Source of the DNA: Myxococcus eversor
GTDB lineage: Bacteria > Myxococcota > Myxococcia > Myxococcales > Myxococcaceae
Assembly: GCF_010894455.1 (NCBI RefSeq)
Contig: NZ_JAAIXY010000004.1
Span: forward strand, 434,001-498,000
Reading direction: 5' to 3'
Length of the DNA: 64,000 nucleotides
The notes below the pieces were generated by a model, which saw nothing but the letters and a program-made list of their open reading frames with translations, was not told the origin of the DNA and ran no database searches. A program made the position numbers and the translations under genes. Of this stretch, positions 10,401 to 18,932 are shown piece by piece; positions within the stretch are counted from its first letter, which is position 1; the number at the start of each line of letters is the position of its first letter.

Positions 10401-10925
10401 GGCCGCGACGGCGGGCCCGTAGTCCGCGGGGCGCTTCTCGAAGTCACACTCCTGGATGAGGTGGTCGATCATCCCCTGCAGGCCCATGGAGCGGCCGTCG
10501 TCCGGGGAGTAGATGCGCGTCACGCCGTAGGCATGCAGTTCATCGATTTCCGTGGGGAGGATGGTGCCGCCACCTCCGCCGAAGACCTTGATGTTCGCCC
10601 CGCGCTGCTTCAGCAGGTCGATCATGTACTTGAAGAACTCGACGTGGCCTCCCTGGTAGGAGGTGATGGCGATGCCCTGGACGTCCTCCTGGATGGCGCA
10701 GTCGACAATCTCGGAGACCGAGCGGTTGTGTCCCAGGTGGATGATTTCGGCGCCCGAGGACTGCATCAGCCGGCGCATGACATTGATGGCCGCGTCATGC
10801 CCGTCGAACAGGGAGGCGGCCGTCACGATTCGCACGTGGAATCGCGGCTTGTAGGGCCCGGGAACCGGGGTCAACTGAACGTTTCGCACGCCGCGTACAG
10901 TAGGAGCGCGGTGGATGTCGGGCAA
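7422..10925 (-). CDS. icmF: Fused isobutyryl-CoA mutase IcmF
   Basis: A 1167-residue fusion in the known IcmF order. The B12-binding domain is at about 30-160 (DGHD at 41-44, the cobalt-ligand His43). A MeaI-type G-protein chaperone at about 215-430 has Walker [10 protein letters not shown] at 222-230. The TIM-barrel mutase lies beyond about 560. It interconverts isobutyryl-CoA and butyryl-CoA with adenosylcobalamin. Substrate-choice residues favour this over methylmalonyl-CoA: by alignment Phe615 (GVFPLKR) replaces the Tyr, and Gln816 (QAQNTCIF) the Arg, that bind the methylmalonyl carboxylate. The longest frame starts at TTG 10925, and GTG at 10889 is an alternative; neither has a clear Shine-Dalgarno, so the N-terminus is uncertain. 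It is 39 bases downstream of meaB, last in the mutase operon, and probably serves valine or other branched-chain catabolism. Confidence 0.95.
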   Translation of the reverse strand: MPDIHRAPTVRGVRNVQLTPVPGPYKPRFHVRIVTAASLFDGHDAAINVMRRLMQSSGAEIIHLGHNRSVSEIVDCAIQEDVQGIAITSYQGGHVEFFKYMIDLLKQRGANIKVFGGGGGTILPTEIDELHAYGVTRIYSPDDGRSMGLQGMIDHLIQECDFEKRPADYGPAVAAMPVRDSMKIASLITIAENFASAGDALRDAMTKLSAKQPRVPVLGITGTGGAGKSSLVDELVRRFLTDFPDKTLAVLSVDPSKRKSGGALLGDRIRMNAIDNPRVYMRSMATRQSNLALSKHVGDSIEVCKAAGFDLIVVETSGIGQSDTEIIEHSDVSLYVMTAEYGAATQLEKIDMLDFADVIAINKFDKRGSLDALRDVRKQWKRNHNAFTTADDSVPVYGTIASQFNDPGMNQLYRAIVDTVVRKTGAPLQSHQEATPGMSEKKWIIPPERTRYLAEIVETCEAYDKFARSQAAVARRMYQLHGTIEALRQNVGKKRLEIVEPKDTSDVVHVTERVEGEPAYLSELVELYKDLESRLDPDCRRLLTEWPATKRRYAASKYQYQVRDKVIELDLFTESLSHLRIPKIALPRYEDWGDILIWLLRENAPGAYPFTSGVFPLKREGEDPARMFAGEGGPERTNKRFHYVSRGLPAKRLSTAFDSVTLYGEDPDHRPDIYGKVGNSGVSIANVDDAKKLYSGFDLADPATSVSMTINGPAPMLLGFFLNAAVDQQCEKWIRANNKVDEVEQKIDALYQERGVPRPRYQGDLPQGSDGLGLLLLGVSGDEVLPRDVYEKIRAATLQQVRGTVQADILKEDQAQNTCIFSTEFALRVMGDIQQYFTDKKVRNFYSVSISGYHIAEAGANPISQLAFTLANGFTFVEYYLSRGMHIDDFAPNLSFFFSNGMDPEYAVLGRVARRIWAKAIRDKYGGNDRSQKLKYHIQTSGRSLHAQEIAFNDIRTTLQALLALNDNCNSLHTNAYDEAITTPTEESVRRALAIQLIINKEFGLSKNENPNQGAFIIDELTDLVEAAVLTEFRAISERGGVLGAMERMYQRSKIQEESLYYEMQKHDGTLPIIGVNTFLDPKGSPTVTPPEVIRATKEEKDYSITARDAFWKRNAATAPAALEAVKQAALDNGNIFSALMDACKVCTLGQLSRALYEVGGQYRRNM

Positions 10926-10964
10926 GCGATTGAAGCGGGGCCCGCCGAGGCTCGACGCGGACTG

Positions 10965-11948
10965 TCAAGCCCTCGATTCTGGCAGGAATGCCCCCAGGAC
11001 GCGCAGTGCGGCGGACGTCGCCGTGGCGCGGCCCTCGCGCACATCGTTCTCCAACTGGGGCACCAGGGCGGCCACCGTGGGGTTCGCATGCAGGGCCGCC
11101 CGCAGGCCGTCCTGCACCATGGACCACATCCAGCCCACCTGCTGCGCGTGCCGACGCTGCTCCATCGCTCCTGAAGCCACACGCTTCGCCAGCTGTGCCT
11201 CCAGCGAGGTCCAGAGCGCATCGATGCCCGTGCCCTCCATCGCGCTGCACGTCGTCACCACGGGCTCGTTGCCCGGGCGCATCAGGTGCAGCGCGGCGCG
11301 GTACTCGGCGCGGGCGCGCTCGGCCCGGGGCTTGTTGTCCCCGTCCGCCTTGTTGATGGCGAGCATGTCCGCCACTTCGAGGATGCCGCGCTTGATGCCC
11401 TGGAGCTCATCGCCCGCGCCCGCGAGCATCAGCACCAGATAGAAGTCCACCATGTCGGCGACCACCGTCTCCGACTGGCCCACGCCGACGGTCTCCACCA
11501 GCACCACGTCGAAGCCCGCGGCCTCGCACAGGAGCAGCGTCTCGCGCGTCTTGCGGGCCACTCCGCCCAGGGTTCCGCTGGAGGGACTGGGGCGGATATA
11601 GGCGGCGGTCTCGCGCGACAGCCGGGCCATGCGCGTCTTGTCGCCGAGGATGCTGCCACCGGAGATGCTGCTCGACGGGTCGATGGCGAGCACGGCGACG
11701 CGGTGCCCCGCGCCCACCAGGTGCATGCCCAGCGCGTCGATGAACGTGCTCTTGCCCACGCCGGGCACGCCACTGATGCCCACGCGTTTGCTGCCCCCCG
11801 TGTGAGGAAGCAGGCGCGTGAGCACCTCCTGGGCGAGCGACTGATGGCGCGGGTGACCGCTCTCCACCAGGGTGATGGCGCGAGCCAGCACGGCCCGGTC
11901 GCCCGAGCGGACGCCGTCCACATAGGCCTCCGCCGTCAGCAGCTTCAC
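10965..11948 (-). CDS. meaB: Methylmalonyl-CoA mutase-associated GTPase MeaB (ArgK family)
   Basis: A 327-residue G3E-type GTPase that gates B12 loading into methylmalonyl-CoA mutase and protects it from inactivation. Visible motifs are the P-loop GVPGVGKST (about residues 60-68), a [18 protein letters not shown] switch segment, ETVGVGQSE, and NKAD for guanine recognition. A C-terminal helical dimerisation arm follows. Length is normal for the family. The start codon overlaps the end of mutB by 4 bases (ATGA), so the two are translationally coupled, which fits a dedicated chaperone. The IcmF downstream carries its own fused G domain, so this protein most likely serves MutAB only. Confidence 0.97.
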   Translation of the reverse strand: MKLLTAEAYVDGVRSGDRAVLARAITLVESGHPRHQSLAQEVLTRLLPHTGGSKRVGISGVPGVGKSTFIDALGMHLVGAGHRVAVLAIDPSSSISGGSILGDKTRMARLSRETAAYIRPSPSSGTLGGVARKTRETLLLCEAAGFDVVLVETVGVGQSETVVADMVDFYLVLMLAGAGDELQGIKRGILEVADMLAINKADGDNKPRAERARAEYRAALHLMRPGNEPVVTTCSAMEGTGIDALWTSLEAQLAKRVASGAMEQRRHAQQVGWMWSMVQDGLRAALHANPTVAALVPQLENDVREGRATATSAALRVLGAFLPESRA

Positions 11949-14137
11949 GCCGCCTCCTCCTGCGCCGCCGAGAGCTTCTCCAGCAGCTCCACCGCGGCCT
12001 TCGAGATGACGGTGCCAGGGCCGAAGATGGCGGCGGCGCCCGCGGCGCGCAGCTCGTCGTAGTCCTGCGCCGGGATGACGCCACCGACGACGACCATGAT
12101 GTCCTCGCGGCCCAGGTCGGCCAGGGCGCGCTTGAGCTGCGGCACCAGCGTGAGGTGGCCCGCGGCCAGGGAGCTGGCGCCCACCACATGGACGTCGTTC
12201 TCCACGGCCTGGCGCGCGGACTCCTCGGGCGTCTGGAACAGCGGGCCGATGTCCACGTCGAAGCCCAGGTCCGCGAAGGCCGTGGCGATGACCTTCTGTC
12301 CCCGGTCATGCCCGTCCTGCCCCATCTTCGCGATGAGGATGCGGGGCCGACGGCCGAACCGCGCGAGGAACGTGTCCGCCGCGGCGCGCGCCTGGATGAT
12401 GCCCTGGGAGTCCTTGCCTGCCTCGCTCGAATACACGCCGGACACGCTTCGCACCGTGGCCTCGTAGCGCCCGAAGACCTTCTCGAGCGAGTCGCTGATT
12501 TCCCCCACCGTGGCCTTCGCCCGAGCCGCGTCGATGGCCAGCGCCAGCAGATTTCCCTCGTTGCGTCGGCCCGCTTCCGTCAGCGCGTCCAGCCGTCGCC
12601 GCACCTCCTCCGCGTTGCGCTCCGCGCGCAGCTCCTTGAGCCGGGCGATCTGCGCCTCGCGCACCGCGGAGTTGTCCACCTTGAGGATCTCGATGGTGTC
12701 CGGACGCTCGGGCGGGTACTTGTTCACGCCGATGATGGCCTGACGGCCGGAGTCGATGCGCGCCTGCGTGCGGGCCGCCGCCTCCTCGATGCGCAGCTTG
12801 GGCAGGCCGGCTTCAATCGCCTTCGTCATGCCACCCAACGCCTCGACCTCCTGGATGTGGCCCCAGGCCTTCTGCGCCAGCTCGTGGGTGAGCCGCTCCA
12901 CGTAGTAGCTGCCGCCCCACGGGTCGATGACGCGCGTCGTCCCGCTCTCGAGCTGGAGGTAGAGCTGGGTGTTGCGGGCGATGCGCGCGCTGAAGTCGGT
13001 GGGCAGCGCGATGGCCTCGTCGAGCGAGTTGGTGTGCAGGCTCTGCGTGTGGCCCTGGGTGGCGGCCATGGCCTCCACGCACGTGCGCACCACGTTGTTG
13101 TAGACGTCCTGCGCGGTGAGGCTCCAGCCGGAGGTCTGCGAGTGGGTGCGCAGCGCCAGGCTCTTGTCGCTCTTGGGGTTGAAGCCCTTGATGAGCTTGG
13201 CCCAGATCATCCGGGCCGCCCGCATCTTCGCCACCTCCATGAAGAAGTTCATGCCGATGGCCCAGAAGAACGACAGCCGGGGCGCGAAGGCATCCACTCC
13301 GAGGCCCGCGGCGAGGCCCGCGCGCACGTACTCGACGCCGTCCGCGAGCGTGTAGCCCAGCTCCAGGTCCTGCGTCGCTCCCGCCTCCTGCATGTGGTAG
13401 CCGCTGATGCTGATGCTGTTGAAGCGCGGCATCTGCTCGGCGGTGAAGCGGAAGATGTCGCCGATGATGCGCATCGACGGGCCCGGCGGGTAGATGTACG
13501 TGTTGCGGACCATGAACTCCTTGAGGATGTCGTTCTGGATGGTCCCGCTGAGCTGCTCGGGCTTGACGCCCTGTTCCTCGGCCGCCACCACGTAGAGCGC
13601 GAGGATGGGCAGCACCGCGCCGTTCATCGTCATCGACACGCTCATCTGGTCGAGCGGGATGCGGTCGAACAGGATGCGCATGTCCTTGATGGAGTCGATG
13701 GCCACGCCCGCCATGCCCACGTCGCCCGCGACGCGAGGATGGTCGCTGTCGTAGCCCCGGTGTGTCGCGAGGTCGAACGCGATGGACAGGCCCTTCTGAC
13801 CGGCCGCGAGGTTGCGTCGGTAGAAGGCGTTGGACGCCTCGGCCGTGGAGAAGCCCGCGTACTGGCGCACCGTCCACGGCTGCTGCACGTACATGGTGGA
13901 GTAGGGGCCGCGCACGAAGGGCGGCAGGCCCGGCAGCGAGCCCAGGTGCTCGACGTCCGCCAGGTCCTCGCGCGTGTACACGGGCTTGACGGGGATGCCC
14001 TCGGGCGTGTCCCAGCGTTCGGCGTCTCGCCGGCTGGTGGCGGCCTGGCTGCCTTGCTTGTCGAGCGCGGGCGTGGGCGCCTGCGTCTCGGGAGCGTCGA
14101 AGTCGATGCCGGAGAAGTTCGGGACGTGGGTGCGCAT
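11945..14137 (-). CDS. mutB: Methylmalonyl-CoA mutase large subunit MutB
   Basis: A 730-residue catalytic subunit that interconverts (R)-methylmalonyl-CoA and succinyl-CoA with adenosylcobalamin. The N-terminal TIM barrel holds [10 protein letters not shown] with the substrate Tyr and [12 protein letters not shown] with the carboxylate-binding Arg, both diagnostic of methylmalonyl-CoA specificity. The C-terminal B12 domain has [10 protein letters not shown], the DxHxxG motif with the cobalt-ligand His, followed by GASSLAAGH. The start ATG overlaps the mutA stop (TGATG), and the end overlaps meaB by 4 bases. The operon can feed propionyl-CoA carbon into the TCA cycle or supply methylmalonyl-CoA; the one complete AT seen in the nearby PKS looks malonyl-specific, so a direct link to that PKS is not supported here. 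Confidence 0.98.
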   Translation of the reverse strand: MRTHVPNFSGIDFDAPETQAPTPALDKQGSQAATSRRDAERWDTPEGIPVKPVYTREDLADVEHLGSLPGLPPFVRGPYSTMYVQQPWTVRQYAGFSTAEASNAFYRRNLAAGQKGLSIAFDLATHRGYDSDHPRVAGDVGMAGVAIDSIKDMRILFDRIPLDQMSVSMTMNGAVLPILALYVVAAEEQGVKPEQLSGTIQNDILKEFMVRNTYIYPPGPSMRIIGDIFRFTAEQMPRFNSISISGYHMQEAGATQDLELGYTLADGVEYVRAGLAAGLGVDAFAPRLSFFWAIGMNFFMEVAKMRAARMIWAKLIKGFNPKSDKSLALRTHSQTSGWSLTAQDVYNNVVRTCVEAMAATQGHTQSLHTNSLDEAIALPTDFSARIARNTQLYLQLESGTTRVIDPWGGSYYVERLTHELAQKAWGHIQEVEALGGMTKAIEAGLPKLRIEEAAARTQARIDSGRQAIIGVNKYPPERPDTIEILKVDNSAVREAQIARLKELRAERNAEEVRRRLDALTEAGRRNEGNLLALAIDAARAKATVGEISDSLEKVFGRYEATVRSVSGVYSSEAGKDSQGIIQARAAADTFLARFGRRPRILIAKMGQDGHDRGQKVIATAFADLGFDVDIGPLFQTPEESARQAVENDVHVVGASSLAAGHLTLVPQLKRALADLGREDIMVVVGGVIPAQDYDELRAAGAAAIFGPGTVISKAAVELLEKLSAAQEEAA

Positions 14138-16023
14138 CAGGCCACTCCGAGCTGCGTCTGCAGCGAGGACAGGAGCGAGAACAGGTCCGCTCCCGCGTAG
14201 ATGAAGAGGTCCACACCGGCCGCGCGGAACGCGGCCTCGTTGTCACCAGGGCGGCCCGCCACGGCGACCACTCGTGCGCCCCTGGCCTTGAGCTGGCTGG
14301 TCAGCGCGGGCACCCACTCCGGATACATCGCGTCCGGTCCGGAGATGACCGCGAGGGCCGCGCCGGACTCGACGAAGGCTGCCACGGCGGCGGCCGGGTC
14401 GGCGAAGCCGTGCTTCTCTCGCGACTCGATGCCTCCCGCGGCCAGCGCGTTGACGACCCACATGGACCGCGTCGTGTGCTCCGCCACCGCGCCCAGGCTC
14501 GCGAGGAACGCGGCGGGGCGCTGTCCCTTCGCCGCGAGCGTGCGATCACTCGCGTCGCGCAGCAGCTCGAAGGGCTCCGAGATGCGAGAGGGCTTGAGGG
14601 CCACGCTCTTGCCCGCCTCCGCGCTCGCCTCGACGCCGGAGGCCTTGCGAGCCTCGCGCTTCACGGGCGTCTCCCCCAGGAAGGGGAACTCACTGACGCC
14701 GACGATGGGCTGCTTGCGCGTGCGCACGGCCTTGTCCCGCGCCGCGCGCGTCTCCGTGAGCACGCGGGCGATGTCGCCCTGGACCAGCGCCTTCTCCATG
14801 CCGCCCAGTCCCTCGATTCGCTGCAGCTCCGTCCAGGCCGCGCGCGCGATTTCAGTGGTGAGCTGCTCCAGGTAGTAGCTGCCACCCGCCGGGTCCGCGA
14901 CGCGGTTGAGGCTGGACTCGTCGCGCAGGATGAGCTGCGTGTTGCGCGCCAGCCTGCGCGCGCCCTCATCGGGGGCACCCAGCGGCTCGTCGAAGGGCGA
15001 CGTGCTGACGCTGTCCGCGCCCGCGACGATGGCGGCGAAGGACTCGGCCGTGCCGCGCAGGATGTTCACCCACGGGTCGCGCTGCGTCTTCGTGGCGCTC
15101 GCGGTGCGCGCGTGCAGCCGCATGGCCTGCGCCTCGGGAGATCCGCCTGACGCGGCGACGACCTTGGCCCAGAGCAGCCGCGCGGCGCGCAGCTTCGCAA
15201 TCTCAGGGAAGAACTGTCCGCCGACCGACAGCGCGAACTGCACCGAGCGCGCCGCGACCTCCGGCGACACGCCCGCGCGCTCCATCCCGCGCAGGTACTC
15301 GACGCCCGTGGCGATGGCCCACGCCAGCTCATGCACCGACGTGGCGCCCGCGTCCGAATACGCCCGCGTCGAGACGAGCAGCGCGCGCAGCTCCGGCGCG
15401 CGCCCGCTCAGTGAAATGACGAGCGGCGCGGCTTCGGTGAACGTCCCGTCGACGCCACCCGGCAGCGCGCCGGTGCGAGCGAGGATGCCCAGCGGGTCGA
15501 TGCCCAGCGAGCCGCTCAGCGCCTTGTGTGACACACCGGCCTTCGTGGCGACGCCCAGCAGCAGGGACGCCATGGAGACGGGCGCCGACTCGGACTCCAG
15601 GTGCACGGGAGTGCGGGCCAGGAGCACGGAGGACAAGAGCCGCTCCATCGTGGCCTCGTCCTTCACCGGGATGCCGCGAGCGGGGCCCAGGCACAGCCAG
15701 ACGGCCAGCGTGCCGCGCTCCAGGTCGTTGCGGATGGCCTCGGCGGCGACGGCGAGGTCGGGCTCGGCGTACTCCTGGCACACCAGCCATCCACCCTCGG
15801 TATGGCCCAGGGCGTGAGTGCCTCGCACGTACGGCGCGACGCCCGGGGGCGGCGGCGCGGCGTCCTGGGAAGCGTAGAGGGGCTGGAGCGTCAGCCCGCC
15901 ATCCAGCGGCGACTGAAGCGACGTGAAGGGCTTTCCCTTCAAGTCCTTGTCCACGAGTCGGCGCCACTCTTCGAGCGAGCGAGCCGGAAACTCCGTGGCG
16001 ATGTGAAGAGGCACTTGCGACAT
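14137..16023 (-). CDS. mutA: Methylmalonyl-CoA mutase small subunit MutA
   Basis: A 628-residue paralogue of MutB that forms the non-catalytic beta subunit of the heterodimer. It keeps the overall mutase fold ([24 protein letters not shown]), but the C-terminal cobalamin-domain motif is degenerate: where MutB has DGHDRG this protein reads [11 protein letters not shown]. That is typical of the family. I chose ATG at 16023, which gives [12 protein letters not shown] with GAGG about 8 bases upstream; the longer frame to 16083 adds residues with no family match. First gene of the mutA-mutB-meaB-icmF operon, divergent from the AraC-type regulator. The leader carries a perfect 9-bp inverted repeat. 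Confidence 0.95.
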   Translation of the reverse strand: MSQVPLHIATEFPARSLEEWRRLVDKDLKGKPFTSLQSPLDGGLTLQPLYASQDAAPPPPGVAPYVRGTHALGHTEGGWLVCQEYAEPDLAVAAEAIRNDLERGTLAVWLCLGPARGIPVKDEATMERLLSSVLLARTPVHLESESAPVSMASLLLGVATKAGVSHKALSGSLGIDPLGILARTGALPGGVDGTFTEAAPLVISLSGRAPELRALLVSTRAYSDAGATSVHELAWAIATGVEYLRGMERAGVSPEVAARSVQFALSVGGQFFPEIAKLRAARLLWAKVVAASGGSPEAQAMRLHARTASATKTQRDPWVNILRGTAESFAAIVAGADSVSTSPFDEPLGAPDEGARRLARNTQLILRDESSLNRVADPAGGSYYLEQLTTEIARAAWTELQRIEGLGGMEKALVQGDIARVLTETRAARDKAVRTRKQPIVGVSEFPFLGETPVKREARKASGVEASAEAGKSVALKPSRISEPFELLRDASDRTLAAKGQRPAAFLASLGAVAEHTTRSMWVVNALAAGGIESREKHGFADPAAAVAAFVESGAALAVISGPDAMYPEWVPALTSQLKARGARVVAVAGRPGDNEAAFRAAGVDLFIYAGADLFSLLSSLQTQLGVA

Positions 16024-16051
16024 GCTGTGTCCTCGCAGGGGAGTGGCACCG

Positions 16052-16074
16052 TGGGACGGGCCGTTCCCGTCCCA
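16052..16074 (-). promoter_or_regulatory. Perfect 9-bp inverted repeat in the mutA leader
   Basis: TGGGACGGG (16052-16060) and CCCGTCCCA (16066-16074) form a perfect palindrome with a 5-base loop, 29 bases upstream of the mutA ATG. It may be an RNA hairpin in the 5' leader or an operator for the divergent AraC-type regulator. There is no T-run, so a terminator is less likely. Confidence 0.4.
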
Positions 16075-16119
16075 TAGGCGCAAAAACGGGCCGCGGCAAT
16101 GGCGAGGTGAGCCCGGTCC

Positions 16120-16179
16120 TTGTTGGCGGGCGCCTGAAGTCCCTTATTGGCGCCGGTGGCCATGCTAAGGCGTCAACAA
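16120..16179. promoter_or_regulatory. Repeated TTGTTGGCG-like motifs between mutA and the AraC-type gene
   Basis: TTGTTGGCG at 16120-16128 and TTATTGGCG at 16144-16152 are direct repeats 24 bases apart, a spacing near two helical turns. TTGTTGACG lies on the other strand at 16171-16179. Paired direct half-sites are what AraC-family proteins often bind. They sit in the intergenic region of mutA and the AraC-type regulator, so they are candidate operators. Confidence 0.35.
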
Positions 16180-16202
16180 GGCGTGTCTTCGGAGGGTGCC
16201 GC

Positions 16203-17075
16203 ATGACCACGCAAAGCCCTCATGCTCGAGTGGTCCGGCAGGCCTCCGAGCAGGGCGGTTGGGAGCTGGTGGACGGCCCGCCCGACGCCCGACTGCGCGA
16301 GTACGTCCACAACTACTGCGGCTATCACGAGTCCACTCCTGGCCCGGTGCGTCGTCGCGAGCTCCCCGCACCACAAGTCGTGCTCATCATCGACTTCGGT
16401 CCGCCGCTGCGCATCGTCGACCCGCGAACGGGGCGCCCCCTCGGACGACATCCGGTTGGCTTCGTCGCGGGGCTGGATGACGGGTACTCCATCACCGAGA
16501 CGTCCGGGGCGATGAACGGCATGCAGGTGAACTTCACGCCCGTGGGGGCGCGGCTGTTCTTCGGCATGCCCTTGCATCACCTCGCGCGGCAGGTCGTCGG
16601 ACTGGAGTCGGTGCTCGGCGCGGAGGGGCCGCTGTTGACGGAGCGGCTCGTGGAGGCGCCGTCCTGGGAGGCCCGCTTCGCGCTGGTGGATCAGCTCCTC
16701 CTCTCCCGCATCCTCGCGGCTCGCGAGGTATCGCCCGTCATCACCTGGACGTGGCAGCGGCTGCGCGCCAGCGGTGGTCAGGTGGAGATTGGCGAGCTGG
16801 CCCGGGAGCTGGGCTTCAGCCAGAAGCACGTCATCGCGCGCTGTGGTCAGGAGCTGGGCCTGACGCCCAAGCTGCTCGCGCGACTCATCCGCTTCGACCG
16901 CGTCATCCAGGTGTTGAAGTCCGGCGTGGCGGCGAACTGGGCCCGTCTCGCGTTGGAGCAGGGCTATTTCGACCAGGCCCACCTCATCCGCGACTTCCGG
17001 CAATTCACCGGAGGCCCTCCAGGAGAGTTCCTCCGACGGCAACTGCCCTCGCTGGGTGGAACGCGCGCGGACTGA
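16203..17075 (+). CDS. AraC-family transcriptional regulator
   Basis: A 290-residue regulator. The N-terminal half (about 10-150) is a cupin-like ligand domain of the type found in AraC proteins annotated with a DUF6597-like region (GFVAGLDDGYSITETSG). The C-terminal 100 residues hold the two helix-turn-helix motifs: IGELARELGFSQKHVIARCGQ, and the recognisable second HTH ending DQAHLIRDFRQFTGGPPGEF. ATG at 16203 is preferred because GGAGGG lies 6 bases upstream; an in-frame extension to 16107 has no homology. Divergent from mutA, so it may control the mutase operon. Its ligand is not evident from the sequence. Confidence 0.9.
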   Translation: MTTQSPHARVVRQASEQGGWELVDGPPDARLREYVHNYCGYHESTPGPVRRRELPAPQVVLIIDFGPPLRIVDPRTGRPLGRHPVGFVAGLDDGYSITETSGAMNGMQVNFTPVGARLFFGMPLHHLARQVVGLESVLGAEGPLLTERLVEAPSWEARFALVDQLLLSRILAAREVSPVITWTWQRLRASGGQVEIGELARELGFSQKHVIARCGQELGLTPKLLARLIRFDRVIQVLKSGVAANWARLALEQGYFDQAHLIRDFRQFTGGPPGEFLRRQLPSLGGTRAD

Positions 17076-17150
17076 GGCGCGAGCCGTGTCAGGGGTTGCA
17101 TTCGCGCTCGGGTCACGCGATGGATTCGCGAAGCTCCGAGGCCTCGCACC

Positions 17151-18254
17151 ATGACGGAACAGCAGTACGAACTGACCAGGCTCATCCGACAAGTCCAGAG
17201 CCATAGACACCTCGAGGACCATGTCCAGATCTACGAAGCGGACAGCTTCGATGAGCGCCTGGCCAAGGAGCGCGGGGAGAACGAGGTGACGCTTGGCAAG
17301 CTCCGTCAGCTCCTCGCTGGGGGCGTGAGCCTGGACTTCGTCGACCAGAACCACCACACGCCGGTGCTGCTCGCCGTCACCCAGAACAACGTGGAGCTCC
17401 TCCTGCTCTTGAAGGAGTACGGCGCCGACCTCCTCGCGCCATACCACTACGACACGCCGCTGCACCGCGCGGCGGAGTTTGGCGCGGACCGCGTGGTTCG
17501 CTTCCTCATCGAGCAGGGCGCGGACCCTCGCGGCCTGACGCCAGGAGGTCAGAGCGTGCTGGGCGCGGCCCGGACCTCGCGACACAGCCGAAAGGTTCCG
17601 GCCCTGCTGGTGGAGCTGCTGCTGCCGACGAAGTCCCAGCGCCCACCTCCGCCCAAGAAGCCCAAGGGCCTGTCGGAAGAGAAGGTCCTCCGGTATCTCG
17701 AAGGCGCCGCGCCGCCGGGGGTAACGCCTGCTTCGTGGCGGAAGCTCCGCCTCATCATGGACGCGGTGTTCGTGGAGGCGCACTGCGTCTCCCTCGACGC
17801 GTTCTTCGAGGGCATCGAGGAGCAGGCCGCGATGAACCCGGACCTCGTCTTCGCGGGCATCGGGCTCATCCAGGCGGCCGTCGCGGAAGCGCCCAAGGAC
17901 AAGAAGGTGAAGAAGGTCTCCAAGTCGAGCTACCTCCACCACGGCAACCTGGAGGTCGACGGCAAGCTGCCGGTGAACTCGCTGATGGTGACAGGCCACC
18001 TGACGGTGAGAGGCCCCGTCGACAACCTCCAGGGCCGCTCGCTCTTCGTCGGTGGAGACTTCACCTGCGAGACGCTCAAGTCCCAGGGCCCGGTCATCAT
18101 CGGAGGCAACCTGGAGGCCACGCACGTCCAGGCTCAGTACAACGACTACGCACTGGAGGTCCGAGGGACGCTGCGCGCCGCGAAGCTCGTGGTGGAGGAC
18201 AAGCACGTCGTCACGGCGGGGCGCTTCGAGGTCCAGGAGCGGGTGGACGCGTAG
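17151..18254 (+). CDS. Ankyrin-repeat protein with C-terminal bactofilin-like beta-helix
   Basis: A 367-residue protein with two apparent parts. Residues about 40-150 contain ankyrin repeats (DQNHHTPVLLAVTQNNVELL, YDTPLHRAAEFGADRVVRFL). After a Pro/Lys-rich linker near 170 and a helical segment, residues about 255-365 form short repeating beta-strand units with Gly at turns (LEVDGKLPVNSLMVTGHLTV, LFVGGDFTCETL, VIIGGNLEATHV). These resemble the polymer-forming beta-helix of bactofilins. No signal peptide or membrane segment is visible, so it is probably cytoplasmic. I do not recognise a named gene. The fusion suggests a protein-interaction module on a self-assembling scaffold; this is inference. 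The start at ATG 17151 has GAGG 11 bases upstream. Confidence 0.75.
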   Translation: MTEQQYELTRLIRQVQSHRHLEDHVQIYEADSFDERLAKERGENEVTLGKLRQLLAGGVSLDFVDQNHHTPVLLAVTQNNVELLLLLKEYGADLLAPYHYDTPLHRAAEFGADRVVRFLIEQGADPRGLTPGGQSVLGAARTSRHSRKVPALLVELLLPTKSQRPPPPKKPKGLSEEKVLRYLEGAAPPGVTPASWRKLRLIMDAVFVEAHCVSLDAFFEGIEEQAAMNPDLVFAGIGLIQAAVAEAPKDKKVKKVSKSSYLHHGNLEVDGKLPVNSLMVTGHLTVRGPVDNLQGRSLFVGGDFTCETLKSQGPVIIGGNLEATHVQAQYNDYALEVRGTLRAAKLVVEDKHVVTAGRFEVQERVDA

Positions 18255-18380
18255 TCCCGCCCGCGGGCGCCGAGGGTGCGGGGCCTTGCTGCTATCAGAC
18301 GAGGGTGGGGCGTCCGGCGTCCCGTCTTGGTTCACCGCGTCATGACCGGATGACGCAGCTCCCCTAGGGTGTCGTCCCAC

Positions 18381-18911
18381 ATGCCGACCGAGGTCAAAGT
18401 CCAGTCCACGTTGTTCGAGTCGCTGGTCCGCTGCGCGAATCCCGACGCGGCCATGCGCGCGGAGTTCCTCGCCGCCGGCTACGACGTGGACAAGCCCCGG
18501 GCCAGCTACCCCAGCGCCGTGTTCATCGCCTGCCAGGGGCTGGTGCTGCGCACGACGTACGGGGCACTCCCGTCGCAGCAGGCGCAGCGGGAACTGGGAC
18601 GGGACTTGCTCCGGCAGTACTTCGAAACGCTGGTGGGCCGGGTGGTGGGCATGGCCCTCAAGGTGGCCGGCCCGGAGCGGGCGATGAAGCGCGTGGCGCT
18701 CAGCTTCAGCTCGGTGTTCGATCCGGTGGACATCCAGACCCAGCTGCTGGCGCCCCACGAGTATCGGGTGAAGTTCCGCGGGTACCCGTTCCCCGCGGAG
18801 GCCGCCGCTGGCACGTGCGAGGGCGCCCTCAAGCAGGCGGGCGCCTTGAGCGTCACGGTGAACGTCGAGCGGTATGAGAACGAGGGCTTCGACCTGCGCA
18901 TTCGCTGGTGA
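18381..18911 (+). CDS. DUF2378 (TIGR02265) family protein
   Basis: A 176-residue protein matching the Myxococcus paralogous family TIGR02265/DUF2378. Recognisable features are the N-terminal KVQSTLFESLVR, the mid-region LGRDLLRQYFETLVGR, and a C-terminal strand pattern ending VNVERYENEGFDLRIRW. The family is expanded in Myxococcales and has no known biochemical function; it is a good taxonomic marker for this window. ATG at 18381 is preferred over GTG at 18369 because it gives the usual N-terminus. The gene converges on the M1-peptidase transporter gene, and a long inverted repeat overlaps its last codons. Confidence 0.85.
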   Translation: MPTEVKVQSTLFESLVRCANPDAAMRAEFLAAGYDVDKPRASYPSAVFIACQGLVLRTTYGALPSQQAQRELGRDLLRQYFETLVGRVVGMALKVAGPERAMKRVALSFSSVFDPVDIQTQLLAPHEYRVKFRGYPFPAEAAAGTCEGALKQAGALSVTVNVERYENEGFDLRIRW

Positions 18912-18919
18912 AGCCCTCG
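18881..18919. terminator. Inverted repeat over the end of the DUF2378 gene
   Basis: CGAGGGCTTC (18881-18890) and GAAGCCCTCG (18910-18919) form a perfect 10-bp stem with a 19-base loop, spanning the last codons and stop of the DUF2378 gene. It is placed to end transcription before the convergent gene. AGCCCT (18912-18917) can also pair with AGGGCT (18935-18940), a competing fold. No T-run follows. Confidence 0.5.
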
Positions 18920-18932
18920 TCAGACGTGTTGC

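Noticed and set aside
10940..10968. A promoter between meaB and icmF, suggested by a perfect TTGACA on the minus strand at 10963-10968
   Set aside because: The expected -10 position is GC-only, and the genes are 39 bases apart in one operon.
7407..11174. A 1255-codon open frame on the plus strand antisense to icmF
   Set aside because: Its translation is Arg/Val/His-rich low-complexity sequence without any domain, and it mirrors the third-position GC bias of icmF. icmF is certain.
12155..14200. A 681-codon plus-strand frame antisense to mutB
   Set aside because: No homology and shadow composition; mutB is unambiguous.
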